Positions 32,920 through 41,676 of a stretch of DNA of 64,000 nucleotides are shown here, piece by piece. The position numbers and the translations under genes were made by a program. Below the pieces are notes generated by a model, which saw only the letters and a program-made list of their open reading frames with translations, did no database searches and had not been told where the DNA came from. Source of the stretch: JBMOLL01 sp049325415 (lineage in GTDB: Bacteria > Bacteroidota > Bacteroidia > Bacteroidales > GCA-2748055); NCBI GenBank assembly GCA_049325415.1, contig JBMOLL010000046.1, forward strand, positions 1-64,000. The letters are read 5' to 3'. The first letter of the stretch is position 1, and each line of letters opens with the position of its first letter.

Positions 32920-34008
32920 ATGAGTGATGATCTGATCACTTCAAGATTAGAAGGGGTAAAGGTCCGGTTTGAGGAGATCGGACAAATGCTCTCCGATCCG
33001 TCCGTGATCGGGGATATGAAGAGGTATGTTCAGATGAACAAGGAATACCGGCACCTGGAGCCTATTGTTGAGGCCTATAATTCATACCGGAACCTGCTCA
33101 GTAATCTGAATGATGCCCGTCAGATCCTGGCCAGTGAAAAGGATGAGGAGATGCGGGAGATGGCCAAGGCGGAGATTGAGGAACTGACTGAAAAGAAGGA
33201 TCCCCTGCTCGAAGAGATCAAATTATTGCTCCTTCCAAGGGATCCTGAAGACGATAAAAACGCCATACTGGAGATCAGGGCCGGGACCGGCGGGGATGAA
33301 GCCAGTATTTTTGCCGGCGACCTGTACAGGATGTACATCAAGTATATTGAAGAAAAAGGCTGGAGAATTGAAACCACCAGTTACACAGAAGGAACGGTAG
33401 GCGGCTATAAGGAAATCATCATGAAGGTGAGCGGGGAGGGCGTATATGGTACCCTGAAATACGAATCGGGGGTACACCGTGTGCAGCGCGTTCCGCAGAC
33501 CGAAACACAGGGCCGTGTGCATACCTCGGCAGCTACCGTTGCTGTTCTTCCGGAAGCGGAGGATTTTGAGGTTGAGCTGAGACAGGAAGATATCCGGAAG
33601 GACACCTATTGTTCGTCGGGACCCGGCGGGCAGTCGGTCAATACCACCTATTCCGCCATCCGGCTAACCCATATTCCTACGGGGATCGTGGTAACCTGCC
33701 AGGATGAGAAATCCCAGCTTAAGAACCTTGACAAGGCGATGAAAGAACTGAGGACCAGGCTGTACAACCTGGAATATCAGAAAAGGATGGATGAGATTGC
33801 TTCGAAAAGGAAAACCATGGTTTCAACCGGTGACCGTTCAGCCAAGATCCGGACATACAATTATCCGCAGGGCAGGATTACCGATCACCGTATCAACCTC
33901 ACTATCTATAATTTACAGGCTGTGGTGAACGGGGATCTGCAGGAGGTCATAGATAAACTTCAGATGGCTGAAAATGCCGAACGGCTCAAGGAAAGCGGTA
34001 TTGCATAA
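32920..34008 (+). CDS. prfA: Peptide chain release factor 1
   Basis: 362 residues, full length. The catalytic GGQ is present in SSGPGGQSVNTTYSAIR, and RVQRVPQTETQGRVHTSAATVAVLPE is the RF1-type (not RF2) sequence. RF1 releases peptides at UAA and UAG. The gene follows purM and precedes pyrF by 46 bp on the same strand, a housekeeping run. Confidence 0.96.
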   Translation: MSDDLITSRLEGVKVRFEEIGQMLSDPSVIGDMKRYVQMNKEYRHLEPIVEAYNSYRNLLSNLNDARQILASEKDEEMREMAKAEIEELTEKKDPLLEEIKLLLLPRDPEDDKNAILEIRAGTGGDEASIFAGDLYRMYIKYIEEKGWRIETTSYTEGTVGGYKEIIMKVSGEGVYGTLKYESGVHRVQRVPQTETQGRVHTSAATVAVLPEAEDFEVELRQEDIRKDTYCSSGPGGQSVNTTYSAIRLTHIPTGIVVTCQDEKSQLKNLDKAMKELRTRLYNLEYQKRMDEIASKRKTMVSTGDRSAKIRTYNYPQGRITDHRINLTIYNLQAVVNGDLQEVIDKLQMAENAERLKESGIA

Positions 34009-34054
34009 AAACCACTACATTTAGGCACAGATGTAAAACTTAAAGCGAAAACAT

Positions 34055-34888
34055 ATGAATGCGGAGGGTTTGTTCAGGAATATACTTAAGAAAAAGAGTT
34101 TTCTGTGCATCGGTCTGGACACGGAACTTGCCAAGCTTCCCCGTTTTCTCATGGAAGAAGCCTATCCTGTGTTTGAGTTCAACAAACGGATCGTGGATGC
34201 CACTGCCGACCTCTGCATTGCCTACAAGCCCAATCTTGCCTTTTACGAGAGTCTTGGTGCCGCTGGCTGGATGAGCCTGGAGATGACCGTTAACTACATC
34301 CGGGAGCACTATCCCGATCAGTTTATCATTGCGGATGCGAAAAGAGGCGATATTGGGAATACCTCCCGCATGTATGCCAGTGCCTTTTTCAAGAACCTGG
34401 GCTTCGACGCGGTAACGGTGGCGCCGTATATGGGTGCCGACAGTGTTACCCCGTTTCTGGAGGTGGAGGATCACTGGGTGATCTTACTGGCGCTGACCTC
34501 AAACAAAGGAGCCGATGATTTCCAGAGGCTTGCAACCGGAGAAGGTCGTCTGCTGTATGAGGATGTCCTTCGAAAAGGAACTGAGTGGGGTACTGTGAAC
34601 AACCTGATGTATGTGGTAGGAGCCACGCAGGCCGAAAGCCTGAAGAAAATCAGGCAGATTGTACCCGAGCATTTCCTGCTGGTTCCGGGCATAGGTGCCC
34701 AGGGAGGCGATCTGAATGAGGTGGCGCGTAATGGAATGAATGACCGTTGCGGATTGATTATCAATGCAAGCCGTTCGATCATCTATGCCGATGTGACGAA
34801 CCATTTCGACAAGGCTGCGCGCGAACAGGCCCGGCTGCTTCAACAGGAAATGGCCATTTTACTTGAGGCGAAAGGCCTGAAGGAGTAG
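34055..34888 (+). CDS. pyrF: Orotidine 5'-phosphate decarboxylase, type 2
   Basis: 277 residues, the longer type 2 form (type 1 has about 235). It makes UMP from OMP. FLCIGLDTELAKLP and the catalytic DAKRGDIGNTSRMYA (Lys-Asp pair) are visible, as are VTVAPYMGADSVTPFL and VPGIGAQGGDL at the phosphate site. It ends 6 bp from the convergent sucC gene. Confidence 0.95.
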   Translation: MNAEGLFRNILKKKSFLCIGLDTELAKLPRFLMEEAYPVFEFNKRIVDATADLCIAYKPNLAFYESLGAAGWMSLEMTVNYIREHYPDQFIIADAKRGDIGNTSRMYASAFFKNLGFDAVTVAPYMGADSVTPFLEVEDHWVILLALTSNKGADDFQRLATGEGRLLYEDVLRKGTEWGTVNNLMYVVGATQAESLKKIRQIVPEHFLLVPGIGAQGGDLNEVARNGMNDRCGLIINASRSIIYADVTNHFDKAAREQARLLQQEMAILLEAKGLKE

Positions 34889-34894
34889 CTGCGA

Positions 34895-36085
34895 TCAGTT
34901 AACGGTTGCTCTTACCTTATCGGCGGCTTCCTGGAGGGTAATGGCCGATTGTACCTTTAAGCCCGACTGATCAATCAGAACCTTGGCTTCTTCGGCATTG
35001 GTACCCTGCAATCTAACTATTACCGGAACCCTGATATCCCCGATGGATTTGTAGGCATCTACAACGCCCTGTGCCACCCTGTCACAACGTACAATACCGC
35101 CAAAGATATTGATCAGTATGGCTTTAACTGCAGGATCCTTGAGGATAATCCTGAAACCGGCTTCCACAGTCTGTGCATTGGCCGTTCCTCCCACATCGAG
35201 AAAGTTGGCCGGCTCACCGCCCGATAGTTTGATGATATCCATAGTGGCCATGGCAAGTCCTGCACCATTTACCATGCAGCCGACATTGCCGTCAAGTTTG
35301 ACAAAGTTCAGATTATATTCTCCGGCTTCAACTTCCGTGGGATCTTCCTCGTGGAGGTCGCGAAGTGCAGCATATTCCGGATGCCTGAACATGGCGTTGT
35401 CGTCAAGGTTCACTTTTGCATCGGCCGCCATGATCCTGTCGTCGGAAGTTTTGAATACCGGGTTAATTTCAAAGAGAGAGGCATCGGACCTGACATAGGC
35501 ATCATACAGCGCTGAGGCAAATTTTACCATTTGCATAAAGGCCTGTCCGCTCAGGCACAGGTTAAAAGCAATTCGTCTTGCCTGAAATGGAAGCAGTCCT
35601 GCCGCAGGATCGACCTCTTCCCTGAAAATAAGGTGGGGTGTTTTCTCTGCTACAGTTTCGATATCCATTCCGCCTTCAGTGGAGTACATGATGATATTCC
35701 TGCCTGTGGCACGGTTAAGCAGAACACTCATATAGAATTCGCGTGGTTCGGAGGCTCCGGGATAATAGATACCCTGTTCGATGAGGATCTTGCGGACCAG
35801 TTTCCCTTCCGGCCCGGTCTGATGGGTGACAAGGGTCATTCCGAGGATAGCCGTGGCATGTGCCTGTACTTCCTCGAGTGAGCGGGCAATCTTAACACCA
35901 CCTCCCTTTCCGCGTCCGCCTGCATGTATCTGGGCTTTAACGGCCCAGGTATTGGTTCCGGTGCGCTGCTGAATGGTTCTGGCTGCTTCAACAGCCTCTT
36001 CGGGTGTGGTGGCAACCAGACCTTCGGGAACGGAAACGCCAAAATGCCGGAGGATCTCTTTACCCTGAAATTCGTGAATATTCAT
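34895..36085 (-). CDS. sucC: Succinyl-CoA synthetase (ADP/GDP-forming) beta subunit
   Basis: 396 residues from ATG 36085 (MNIHEFQGKEILRHFGVSVPEG), the canonical start; an upstream ATG at 36112 lies inside the promoter. An ATP-grasp domain (VKAQIHAGGRGKGGGVK) is followed by the CoA-ligase domain with GNVGCMVNGAGLAMATMDIIKL, NFLDVGGTA and FGGIVRCD. It links succinyl-CoA to succinate with NTP formation. No sucD lies beside it, so the alpha subunit must be elsewhere. Confidence 0.94.
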   Translation of the reverse strand: MNIHEFQGKEILRHFGVSVPEGLVATTPEEAVEAARTIQQRTGTNTWAVKAQIHAGGRGKGGGVKIARSLEEVQAHATAILGMTLVTHQTGPEGKLVRKILIEQGIYYPGASEPREFYMSVLLNRATGRNIIMYSTEGGMDIETVAEKTPHLIFREEVDPAAGLLPFQARRIAFNLCLSGQAFMQMVKFASALYDAYVRSDASLFEINPVFKTSDDRIMAADAKVNLDDNAMFRHPEYAALRDLHEEDPTEVEAGEYNLNFVKLDGNVGCMVNGAGLAMATMDIIKLSGGEPANFLDVGGTANAQTVEAGFRIILKDPAVKAILINIFGGIVRCDRVAQGVVDAYKSIGDIRVPVIVRLQGTNAEEAKVLIDQSGLKVQSAITLQEAADKVRATVN

Positions 36086-36109
36086 ACTTTTTCTGCTTAG
36101 GTATCTGTA

Positions 36110-36117
36110 CAAAAATA
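36110..36117 (-). promoter_or_regulatory. -7 element of sucC
   Basis: On the minus strand TATTTTTG matches TAnnTTTG, 24 nt before ATG 36085. Confidence 0.55.
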
Positions 36118-36176
36118 TTGCTTTTTTCCTGTTAACCTAGGTTTATATTGAGTATTTTCGCCGCAAAGTCGGTGTT

Positions 36177-36710
36177 ATGCGAAAGCTTCTCAACGAGGAA
36201 TTAAACAGGCTGAGTACCGAAGAGTTCAGAAAAGCGGATAAATTGCCGGTTGTGGTGATCCTCGACAATGTACGGAGTTTAAACAATATCGGTTCAATTT
36301 TCAGAACCTGTGATGCCTTTCGTATGGAAGGCATTTACCTTTGCGGGATTACCGCAACTCCGCCGCACAAGGAGATTCATAAAACGGCACTGGGGGCAAC
36401 GGAAACGGTTGACTGGACTTATTTTGAAGAGACCAGGGAAGCTGTGAACCAGTTACGCGACAGAGGATACAGGGTCCTGGCCGTCGAACAGGTAGAAGGA
36501 AGCCTGTCGCTGGAGACATTTAAAGCTTCAGAAGGTCAGGGTTATGGCCTTGTTTTCGGGCATGAGATCAGGGGAGTTGAACAGGAAGTGATCAATATCT
36601 GCGACGGTTCGCTGGAGATCCCACAGGCCGGGACGAAGCATTCGCTCAATATTGCCGTATCGGCAGGCATTGTTTTATGGGAAGTTTTCCGGAACCTTCA
36701 ACAGGGTTGA
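36177..36710 (+). CDS. TrmH/SpoU-family RNA 2'-O-methyltransferase
   Basis: 177 residues, a SPOUT methyltransferase. Motif 1 is ILDNVRSLNNIGSIFRTCDAF (the Asn and Arg are key), motif 2 is YGLVFGHEIRGVEQEV and motif 3 is LEIPQAGTKHSLNIAVSAGIVLWE. The knot binds S-adenosylmethionine and methylates a ribose in tRNA or rRNA. The exact target is not shown by sequence. A weaker -7-like TATTTTCG (36153-36160) is upstream, divergent from sucC. Confidence 0.9.
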   Translation: MRKLLNEELNRLSTEEFRKADKLPVVVILDNVRSLNNIGSIFRTCDAFRMEGIYLCGITATPPHKEIHKTALGATETVDWTYFEETREAVNQLRDRGYRVLAVEQVEGSLSLETFKASEGQGYGLVFGHEIRGVEQEVINICDGSLEIPQAGTKHSLNIAVSAGIVLWEVFRNLQQG

Positions 36711-36721
36711 CCGGCACAGGA

Positions 36722-36758
36722 CAAAAAAAGCCTGACATCAACTGCCAGGCTTTTTTAT
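36722..36758. terminator. Bidirectional terminator between converging genes
   Basis: A run of A, then GCCTG/CAGGC arms around a loop, then a run of T, so it can act for the SpoU gene and for the minus-strand lipoprotein gene. The stem extends through paired A and T runs. Confidence 0.75.
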
Positions 36759-36772
36759 TATGATCAGATCGT

Positions 36773-38482
36773 TTATTCAACAATTGCTTTGAAAGCAGCT
36801 TCATTGAAGAGTTTTGCAAATTCGAGATCTTTCTTTGCACGTTCCTTCAGGGAAGCATCTTTGGCCACTGCAGTGCGCAGGTTATCATAAACCACTTCGG
36901 GTTTATCCTGGCTGGCTGCAATAACAGCGATGAGGTAGTAGCGTTTGGCTGATTCATCGGGCATATTTACGATCATCCTCCATGCACCTTCGTCATCTTT
37001 TTTCAGATACTTGGCAAGGCTGCAGTTGAAAGTGGGCTCGCTGCCGAAATAATTAATGGCGGCGTCATAGTCACCCTGAATTACATTTATAATACCGAGG
37101 TTGTAATTTACATCGGCACCTGCACCCAGAGAAGCTGTGAAATATTCCTTGGCTTTTTCGAGGTCGCCTTTTTTAAGAGCAACGGCACCGAGGTTGTTAT
37201 TGGTGATGTCGGTATCTTTCAGTTCTTTGGCTGCGGTGAAAGCGGCTTCGGCTTCGTCGAGTTTACCCATGTTGAAATAGGCCCAGCCCAGGTTGTTGTG
37301 AGCGCGGAGGCATTTCGGGAAAGCTTCGGCGGTTTTTGCATAGATGGCAGCTTTTGTCGGGAAATCTTCAAAAAGGGTAGCGGTATAGAGGAGCTCTTCC
37401 AGACCGAGTACACTGGGGTCGGTTTTCCAGATGCTCATCAGTTCTTCATCGCTGTAACCGATCTTGTCGATGTTAACCGTAAACTTGGACCTTCTCAGCT
37501 GGGGAAGGATCTGTTCGGCAATCTGTTCGAAAGCTGCGGAGATATTTTTGATTTCGCGTTCACGTACAGCAGGATCGGAATACATGCTGAGAACCCTCAG
37601 AATCATGTCTTTATCCTGAATAGTGGAAGCTTCCATCAGTTTCTTGAAACCATCCCAGTCTTCAGGGGTAACCATCATTTTAAAAAGTTCATCGGTAGCA
37701 GAAACTTTATCTTTTTTCAGTTCTTTGTTCAGGTAAGCCTGAGCTGATTTTTCCCTGTTATTGGCCAGTTTATCATTCAGATCGTATTCTCCGTCGGGAG
37801 AAGCATAGGATGAAATTTCAATACCTTTGAGGTCAAGACGGGCGTCGTCATTGGCTTTTTTGATATACTCCTTCAGCCCGGTGATTTCTTCTTTCTTGGT
37901 CTCGGTGGTACGGATATCATATTTGTTGATCACATACTTGATGTCGGCTTCATAGCTGTCGGGAACGATCCTCTGGAATTTATCGGCAAAGGTGAGGGTC
38001 TTGGGATTGATCTCCACCAGGTTGGCGGTGGCGATAACACCATCAGCAAGCTTTACATCCGGGAAAGCTGCTGTTTTTCCTTTCATATCCGCAGCAATCT
38101 GAACAAAAAGTTCGGATTTCATCATGGCGTCCTGATATTCAAACTTGTCGCTAACAGTAGCTTTTCCACCGGTAGTAAACTGAATAACCTTGTTGTTTGC
38201 GGTAACATCTTCACCCTGAACAATGATGGGCTTCAATTCGGTCTGTCCACCTTCATACTTCACAACCGGGGTGAGGGTAAGAACGGCTTTTTTGTTGAAG
38301 TATTTGGCAGGATAATTAACGTCAACGGTGACAGCAACCTGACCTCCGTGCATTTCAAGCACCTGGGGGGTTACCTTGTAGCTTACCTGGTCGGCTTCTT
38401 TTACCATTTTATTAAGCCCGCCACAGCTGCTGATCACTGCTGCTGCGAGAATAAAAAGCGCAAAGTTTCTGAGGTTTTTCAT
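36773..38482 (-). CDS. TPR lipoprotein with OmpA-like segment
   Basis: 569 residues. AAAVISSCGG is a lipobox, so it is a lipoprotein. The N-terminal third is beta-rich with no family I recognise (ALTLTPVVKYEGGQTEL). A central segment (IEISSYASPDGEYDLNDKLANNREKSAQAYL) resembles the helix-strand core of OmpA-like domains. TPR repeats follow (AHNNLGWAYFNMGKLDEAEAAF, TNNNLGAVALKKGDLEKAKEYF, DVNYNLGIINVIQGDYDAAINYF). Probably an outer-membrane-anchored scaffold. It has its own promoter and is not in an obvious operon. Confidence 0.75.
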   Translation of the reverse strand: MKNLRNFALFILAAAVISSCGGLNKMVKEADQVSYKVTPQVLEMHGGQVAVTVDVNYPAKYFNKKAVLTLTPVVKYEGGQTELKPIIVQGEDVTANNKVIQFTTGGKATVSDKFEYQDAMMKSELFVQIAADMKGKTAAFPDVKLADGVIATANLVEINPKTLTFADKFQRIVPDSYEADIKYVINKYDIRTTETKKEEITGLKEYIKKANDDARLDLKGIEISSYASPDGEYDLNDKLANNREKSAQAYLNKELKKDKVSATDELFKMMVTPEDWDGFKKLMEASTIQDKDMILRVLSMYSDPAVREREIKNISAAFEQIAEQILPQLRRSKFTVNIDKIGYSDEELMSIWKTDPSVLGLEELLYTATLFEDFPTKAAIYAKTAEAFPKCLRAHNNLGWAYFNMGKLDEAEAAFTAAKELKDTDITNNNLGAVALKKGDLEKAKEYFTASLGAGADVNYNLGIINVIQGDYDAAINYFGSEPTFNCSLAKYLKKDDEGAWRMIVNMPDESAKRYYLIAVIAASQDKPEVVYDNLRTAVAKDASLKERAKKDLEFAKLFNEAAFKAIVE

Positions 38483-38539
38483 AACGGTCTGATTATAGTT
38501 TGTTAAGATTTAAAATTCCATTGAAAATGTTTGAGTATA

Positions 38540-38547
38540 CAAACTTA
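38540..38547 (-). promoter_or_regulatory. -7 element of the TPR lipoprotein gene
   Basis: On the minus strand TAAGTTTG matches the consensus, giving a leader of about 50 nt before ATG 38482. Confidence 0.5.
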
Positions 38548-38597
38548 ATAATGTTTTTGATAAAAATAAAGAATTCTTATGCAATTGCTCAATTTTT

Positions 38598-39233
38598 CTA
38601 CATGATGACCATGTTCATTCCGGGCCGGTATCCGGGATCAAAGATCACTTTTTTTACCCGTTGATAGTCTTCCTCATGATGGACAAAATCGATCCGGCTG
38701 GTATCGATGACCACGATGGTCAGATCGGGCCGGGCCTTAAAAAATTCGAAATAGCCTTTTTCCAGACTTTTCAGATAGTCCTGTGAAATCTCCTGTTCAT
38801 AACTCCGTCCTCTTTTTCGGATATTGTCAAGCAGTTGTTCTACGGGCAGATGAAGGTAGATATAGCGATCGGGTTTCGGAAGTTGCTGATTAATGATCTG
38901 GAAGAGTTGCCGGTACAGGTTAAATTCATCATCTTTCAGGGTGTTTCTGCTGAAAATAAGTGATTTGGAAAAATAATAGTCACTGATGATCCGGTTCCTG
39001 AAAAGATCGGGACTGGCAATTTCATTTTTCAGTTGCTGGTACCTGTCGGCGAGAAAGGATAGTTCGACGGGAAAGGCATAGCGGTCGGGTTCCTTGTAGA
39101 ATTTCGGTAAAAAGGGATTTTCCGCATATTGTTCAAGGATCAGGCGGGTATTGTATTCTTCTGAAAGCCTGGTAGCGAGGGAAGTCTTCCCTGCGCCTAT
39201 GTTCCCCTCGATTACCAGATAGTTGTAATTCAA
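38598..39233 (-). CDS. Deoxynucleoside kinase
   Basis: 211 residues. The P-loop is VIEGNIGAGKTSLA. ILEQYAENPFLPKFY, the DRYQQL-like stretch and IIISDYYFSKSL-type segment (RIISDYYFSKSLIF), and LHLPVEQLLDNIRKRGRSYE (LID Arg cluster) are features of the deoxyadenosine/deoxyguanosine kinase family. It phosphorylates salvaged deoxynucleosides to monophosphates. Base preference cannot be read from sequence. Confidence 0.9.
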   Translation of the reverse strand: MNYNYLVIEGNIGAGKTSLATRLSEEYNTRLILEQYAENPFLPKFYKEPDRYAFPVELSFLADRYQQLKNEIASPDLFRNRIISDYYFSKSLIFSRNTLKDDEFNLYRQLFQIINQQLPKPDRYIYLHLPVEQLLDNIRKRGRSYEQEISQDYLKSLEKGYFEFFKARPDLTIVVIDTSRIDFVHHEEDYQRVKKVIFDPGYRPGMNMVIM

Positions 39234-39280
39234 TGTTATAGCTTTAAAAATATGTTGTATTCCGGCTTCGGTTAAAATAA

Positions 39281-39322
39281 AAAAAACCTGTCGGGAAGCG
39301 ATACAATCCCGACAGGTTTTTT
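39281..39322 (-). terminator. Terminator of the prolyl oligopeptidase gene
   Basis: A perfect 16-bp inverted repeat (arms 39281-39296 and 39307-39322, core CCTGTCGGGA) framed by A and T runs; it can work on either strand and follows the minus-strand stop at 39341 by 18 bp. Confidence 0.85.
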
Positions 39323-39340
39323 CAACCGGATATCCCCACC

Positions 39341-41452
39341 TCAGAATTTGGGTGTGAAATCCATATTATAGAAGATGAAGGACCAGATATCGGTATATTC
39401 ATCAATCTGTTTTGAAGTCGGTTTACCGGCCCCGTGGCCAGCGTCGGTTTCGATTCTGACCATCACGGGACGGTCTCCCTTGTATTTCTCCTGCAGGGTA
39501 GCAATGTACTTGAAGGAGTGAGCCGGCACAACCCTGTCGTCGTGGTCCCCGGTAAGTACGAGTACGGCAGGGTAATTTTTTTCGGCGCTGATGTTATGCA
39601 GCGGGGAATATTTGTAGAGGTATTCGAACTGGGTGGAATCATCGGAAGAGCCGTAATCAACGGTCCAGTAACGACCAATGGTGAATTTATGGAAGCGCAG
39701 CATATCCATTACCCCAACGGCAGGAATAGCCACGGCATAAAGGTCGGGACGCTGGTTAATCACCGCACCGACAAGCAGTCCGCCATTTGATCCTCCAAAG
39801 ATGCAAAGTCTTTTCGGGGAAGTATATTTCTCATTGATCAGATATTCCGAGGCGGCAATGAAATCGTCGAAAACGTTCTGTTTGTTCAGGACCATACCGC
39901 CTTCATGCCAGGTCTTACCGTATTCACCACCTCCGCGGATGCCGGCGAGTGCATATACACCGCCCTGTTCCAGTAGCAGGGTTATCCGGGGACTGAAGGT
40001 CGGGGTATAGGTAATGTTAAATCCACCGTAGCCATAAAGCATCGTGGGATTTTTACCGTTCAGCTCGATGCCTTTTTTATGAACGATGAACATGGGTACC
40101 GAGGTGCCATCCTTGCTGGTGAAGAACACCTGTTTGGTTTCATAGGCGTCGGAATCAAAGTCGGTCTCTGTTTTGTAGAAGAGCTCTGATTTTCCTTCTC
40201 CGACGGAATATTTATAGATCACAGGAGGTACCGAGAAGGAGGTGAAGGCATAAAAAGCCTCCTCTTCCTTATCTTTTCCGCTAACACCCGTTATGGTTCC
40301 GATACCGGGAAGTTCTATCTGACCAAGGGACTCACCGTTTTTGGCGAATTTTTCAAGGACGCCGACCCCGACCTTCTGGAATTCGGCAATAATCTTTCCT
40401 CCGGCAAAGGTGCAGGATTGCAGCACTTCTGTTTCTCTTTCGGGAATGATATCGATCCAGTTTTCCTTTGAGGGTTTAGTGAAATCGATGGCCACCAGTT
40501 TGTTCATGGGCGCATCACAGTTGGTTACGAAAAATGCCAGGTCGCCTTCGGTTCCGATATAGTTGAAATCGTTTTCAAAATCGGTCACCACCCAGGTGAA
40601 GCTGTCTTTCGGACGATCGGCCCTGCGGAAGCCCACCATGTTGCCGCTGGTGCTTTCAGTAGCCATGATGATCAGGTATTTTTCGTCTTCCGAGGCAATG
40701 ACACCATAGCTCTGCTCGGGATGTTCGGGATTCCTGTAGATCAGGACATCCTCCGACTGAGGTGTGCCCACCTTATGGTAGCAGACCTGTGAATTTTCAT
40801 TCACACCTTTCAGCTCATCTCCTTTTTTAGGTTCGTCAAAGCGGCTGTAGAAAAAGCCGTCCTTGTACCAGGAAAGCCCCGAAAATTTGATCCATTCCAC
40901 TTTGTCGTTCAGGTCTTTGCCGCTTGCAATATCTCTGACCCTGAACTCATTCCAGTCTGATCCGCCTCTGGCGATCCCATAGCCGACATATTTTCCGTCG
41001 TTCGAAACGGAGAAAGCCGTGAGGGCTACTGTACCGTCGTTGGAAAAGGTATTGGGATCCATAAATACCCGGCCTTCATCTTCCAGTTTTTCCTTGATGT
41101 AAATGACGCTCTGGTTCTGGAGTCCGTCGTTGTAGGAATAGAAATAATGACCTTCTTCCTTTGAAGGCATGCCCATTTTCGGGTAATTCCAGATTTTGGT
41201 CAGCCGTTCCCTGATCTGATCCCTGTAAGGAATGGAATTCAGGAAGGAGTCGGTTACCGCATTTTCGGCTTTGACCCAGATGCCAGTTTCTTCCGAGCGG
41301 TCGTCTTCGAGCCAGCGGTAGGGATCGGGCACCTCGGTGCCGAAATAGTTATCGAGGGTATTGTCTTTTCGGGTCTCAGGGTAGGAGAAGTGTTGTTTGC
41401 CAGTACACCCCATCAGTGTTACCATTAAAATAATCAATAAATAGTTTTTCAT
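39341..41452 (-). CDS. Prolyl oligopeptidase family lipoprotein (S9A)
   Basis: 703 residues. MKNYLLIILMVTLMGCTGKQ is a lipoprotein signal (MGC lipobox). A beta-propeller domain (about 75-420) precedes the alpha/beta-hydrolase domain. The catalytic triad is Ser in FGGSNGGLLVG near 555, Asp in TGDHDDRVVP near 637 and His in DAGHGAG near 672. The N-terminal YRWLED and C-terminal patterns match prolyl endopeptidase, which cleaves short proline-containing peptides. It probably acts in the periplasm or at the outer membrane. Monocistronic. Confidence 0.93.
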   Translation of the reverse strand: MKNYLLIILMVTLMGCTGKQHFSYPETRKDNTLDNYFGTEVPDPYRWLEDDRSEETGIWVKAENAVTDSFLNSIPYRDQIRERLTKIWNYPKMGMPSKEEGHYFYSYNDGLQNQSVIYIKEKLEDEGRVFMDPNTFSNDGTVALTAFSVSNDGKYVGYGIARGGSDWNEFRVRDIASGKDLNDKVEWIKFSGLSWYKDGFFYSRFDEPKKGDELKGVNENSQVCYHKVGTPQSEDVLIYRNPEHPEQSYGVIASEDEKYLIIMATESTSGNMVGFRRADRPKDSFTWVVTDFENDFNYIGTEGDLAFFVTNCDAPMNKLVAIDFTKPSKENWIDIIPERETEVLQSCTFAGGKIIAEFQKVGVGVLEKFAKNGESLGQIELPGIGTITGVSGKDKEEEAFYAFTSFSVPPVIYKYSVGEGKSELFYKTETDFDSDAYETKQVFFTSKDGTSVPMFIVHKKGIELNGKNPTMLYGYGGFNITYTPTFSPRITLLLEQGGVYALAGIRGGGEYGKTWHEGGMVLNKQNVFDDFIAASEYLINEKYTSPKRLCIFGGSNGGLLVGAVINQRPDLYAVAIPAVGVMDMLRFHKFTIGRYWTVDYGSSDDSTQFEYLYKYSPLHNISAEKNYPAVLVLTGDHDDRVVPAHSFKYIATLQEKYKGDRPVMVRIETDAGHGAGKPTSKQIDEYTDIWSFIFYNMDFTPKF

Positions 41453-41629
41453 GTTTTTGTTTTTTCAGTTTTCACGGGTTATTCCATTCTTGTAAAAATA
41501 CATATCCCTCGTGAAAAGTGCAAGGGCAAAAACATGCTGGAAAGAAGGTGGACTCCTGCGCATATGTTCCGTTACCGGGAAGTTCACCTTTTGCATGACT
41601 GATCATGTTCAGGAGGGTCCCGGTGGAAA

Positions 41630-41656
41630 GAAAAAAGCCGCCAGGATATGGCGGCT
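41630..41656 (-). terminator. Terminator of pnp
   Basis: AGCCGCCA (41636-41643) and TGGCGGCT (41649-41656) form an 8-bp stem; on the minus strand it is followed by a run of T. Confidence 0.8.
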
Positions 41657-41676
41657 CAGTTCTTTATATGCAGTGA

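Noticed and set aside
34895..36085. sucC as evidence of a complete TCA or succinate operon
   Set aside because: No sucD or other cycle gene is adjacent, so nothing beyond the single gene is supported.
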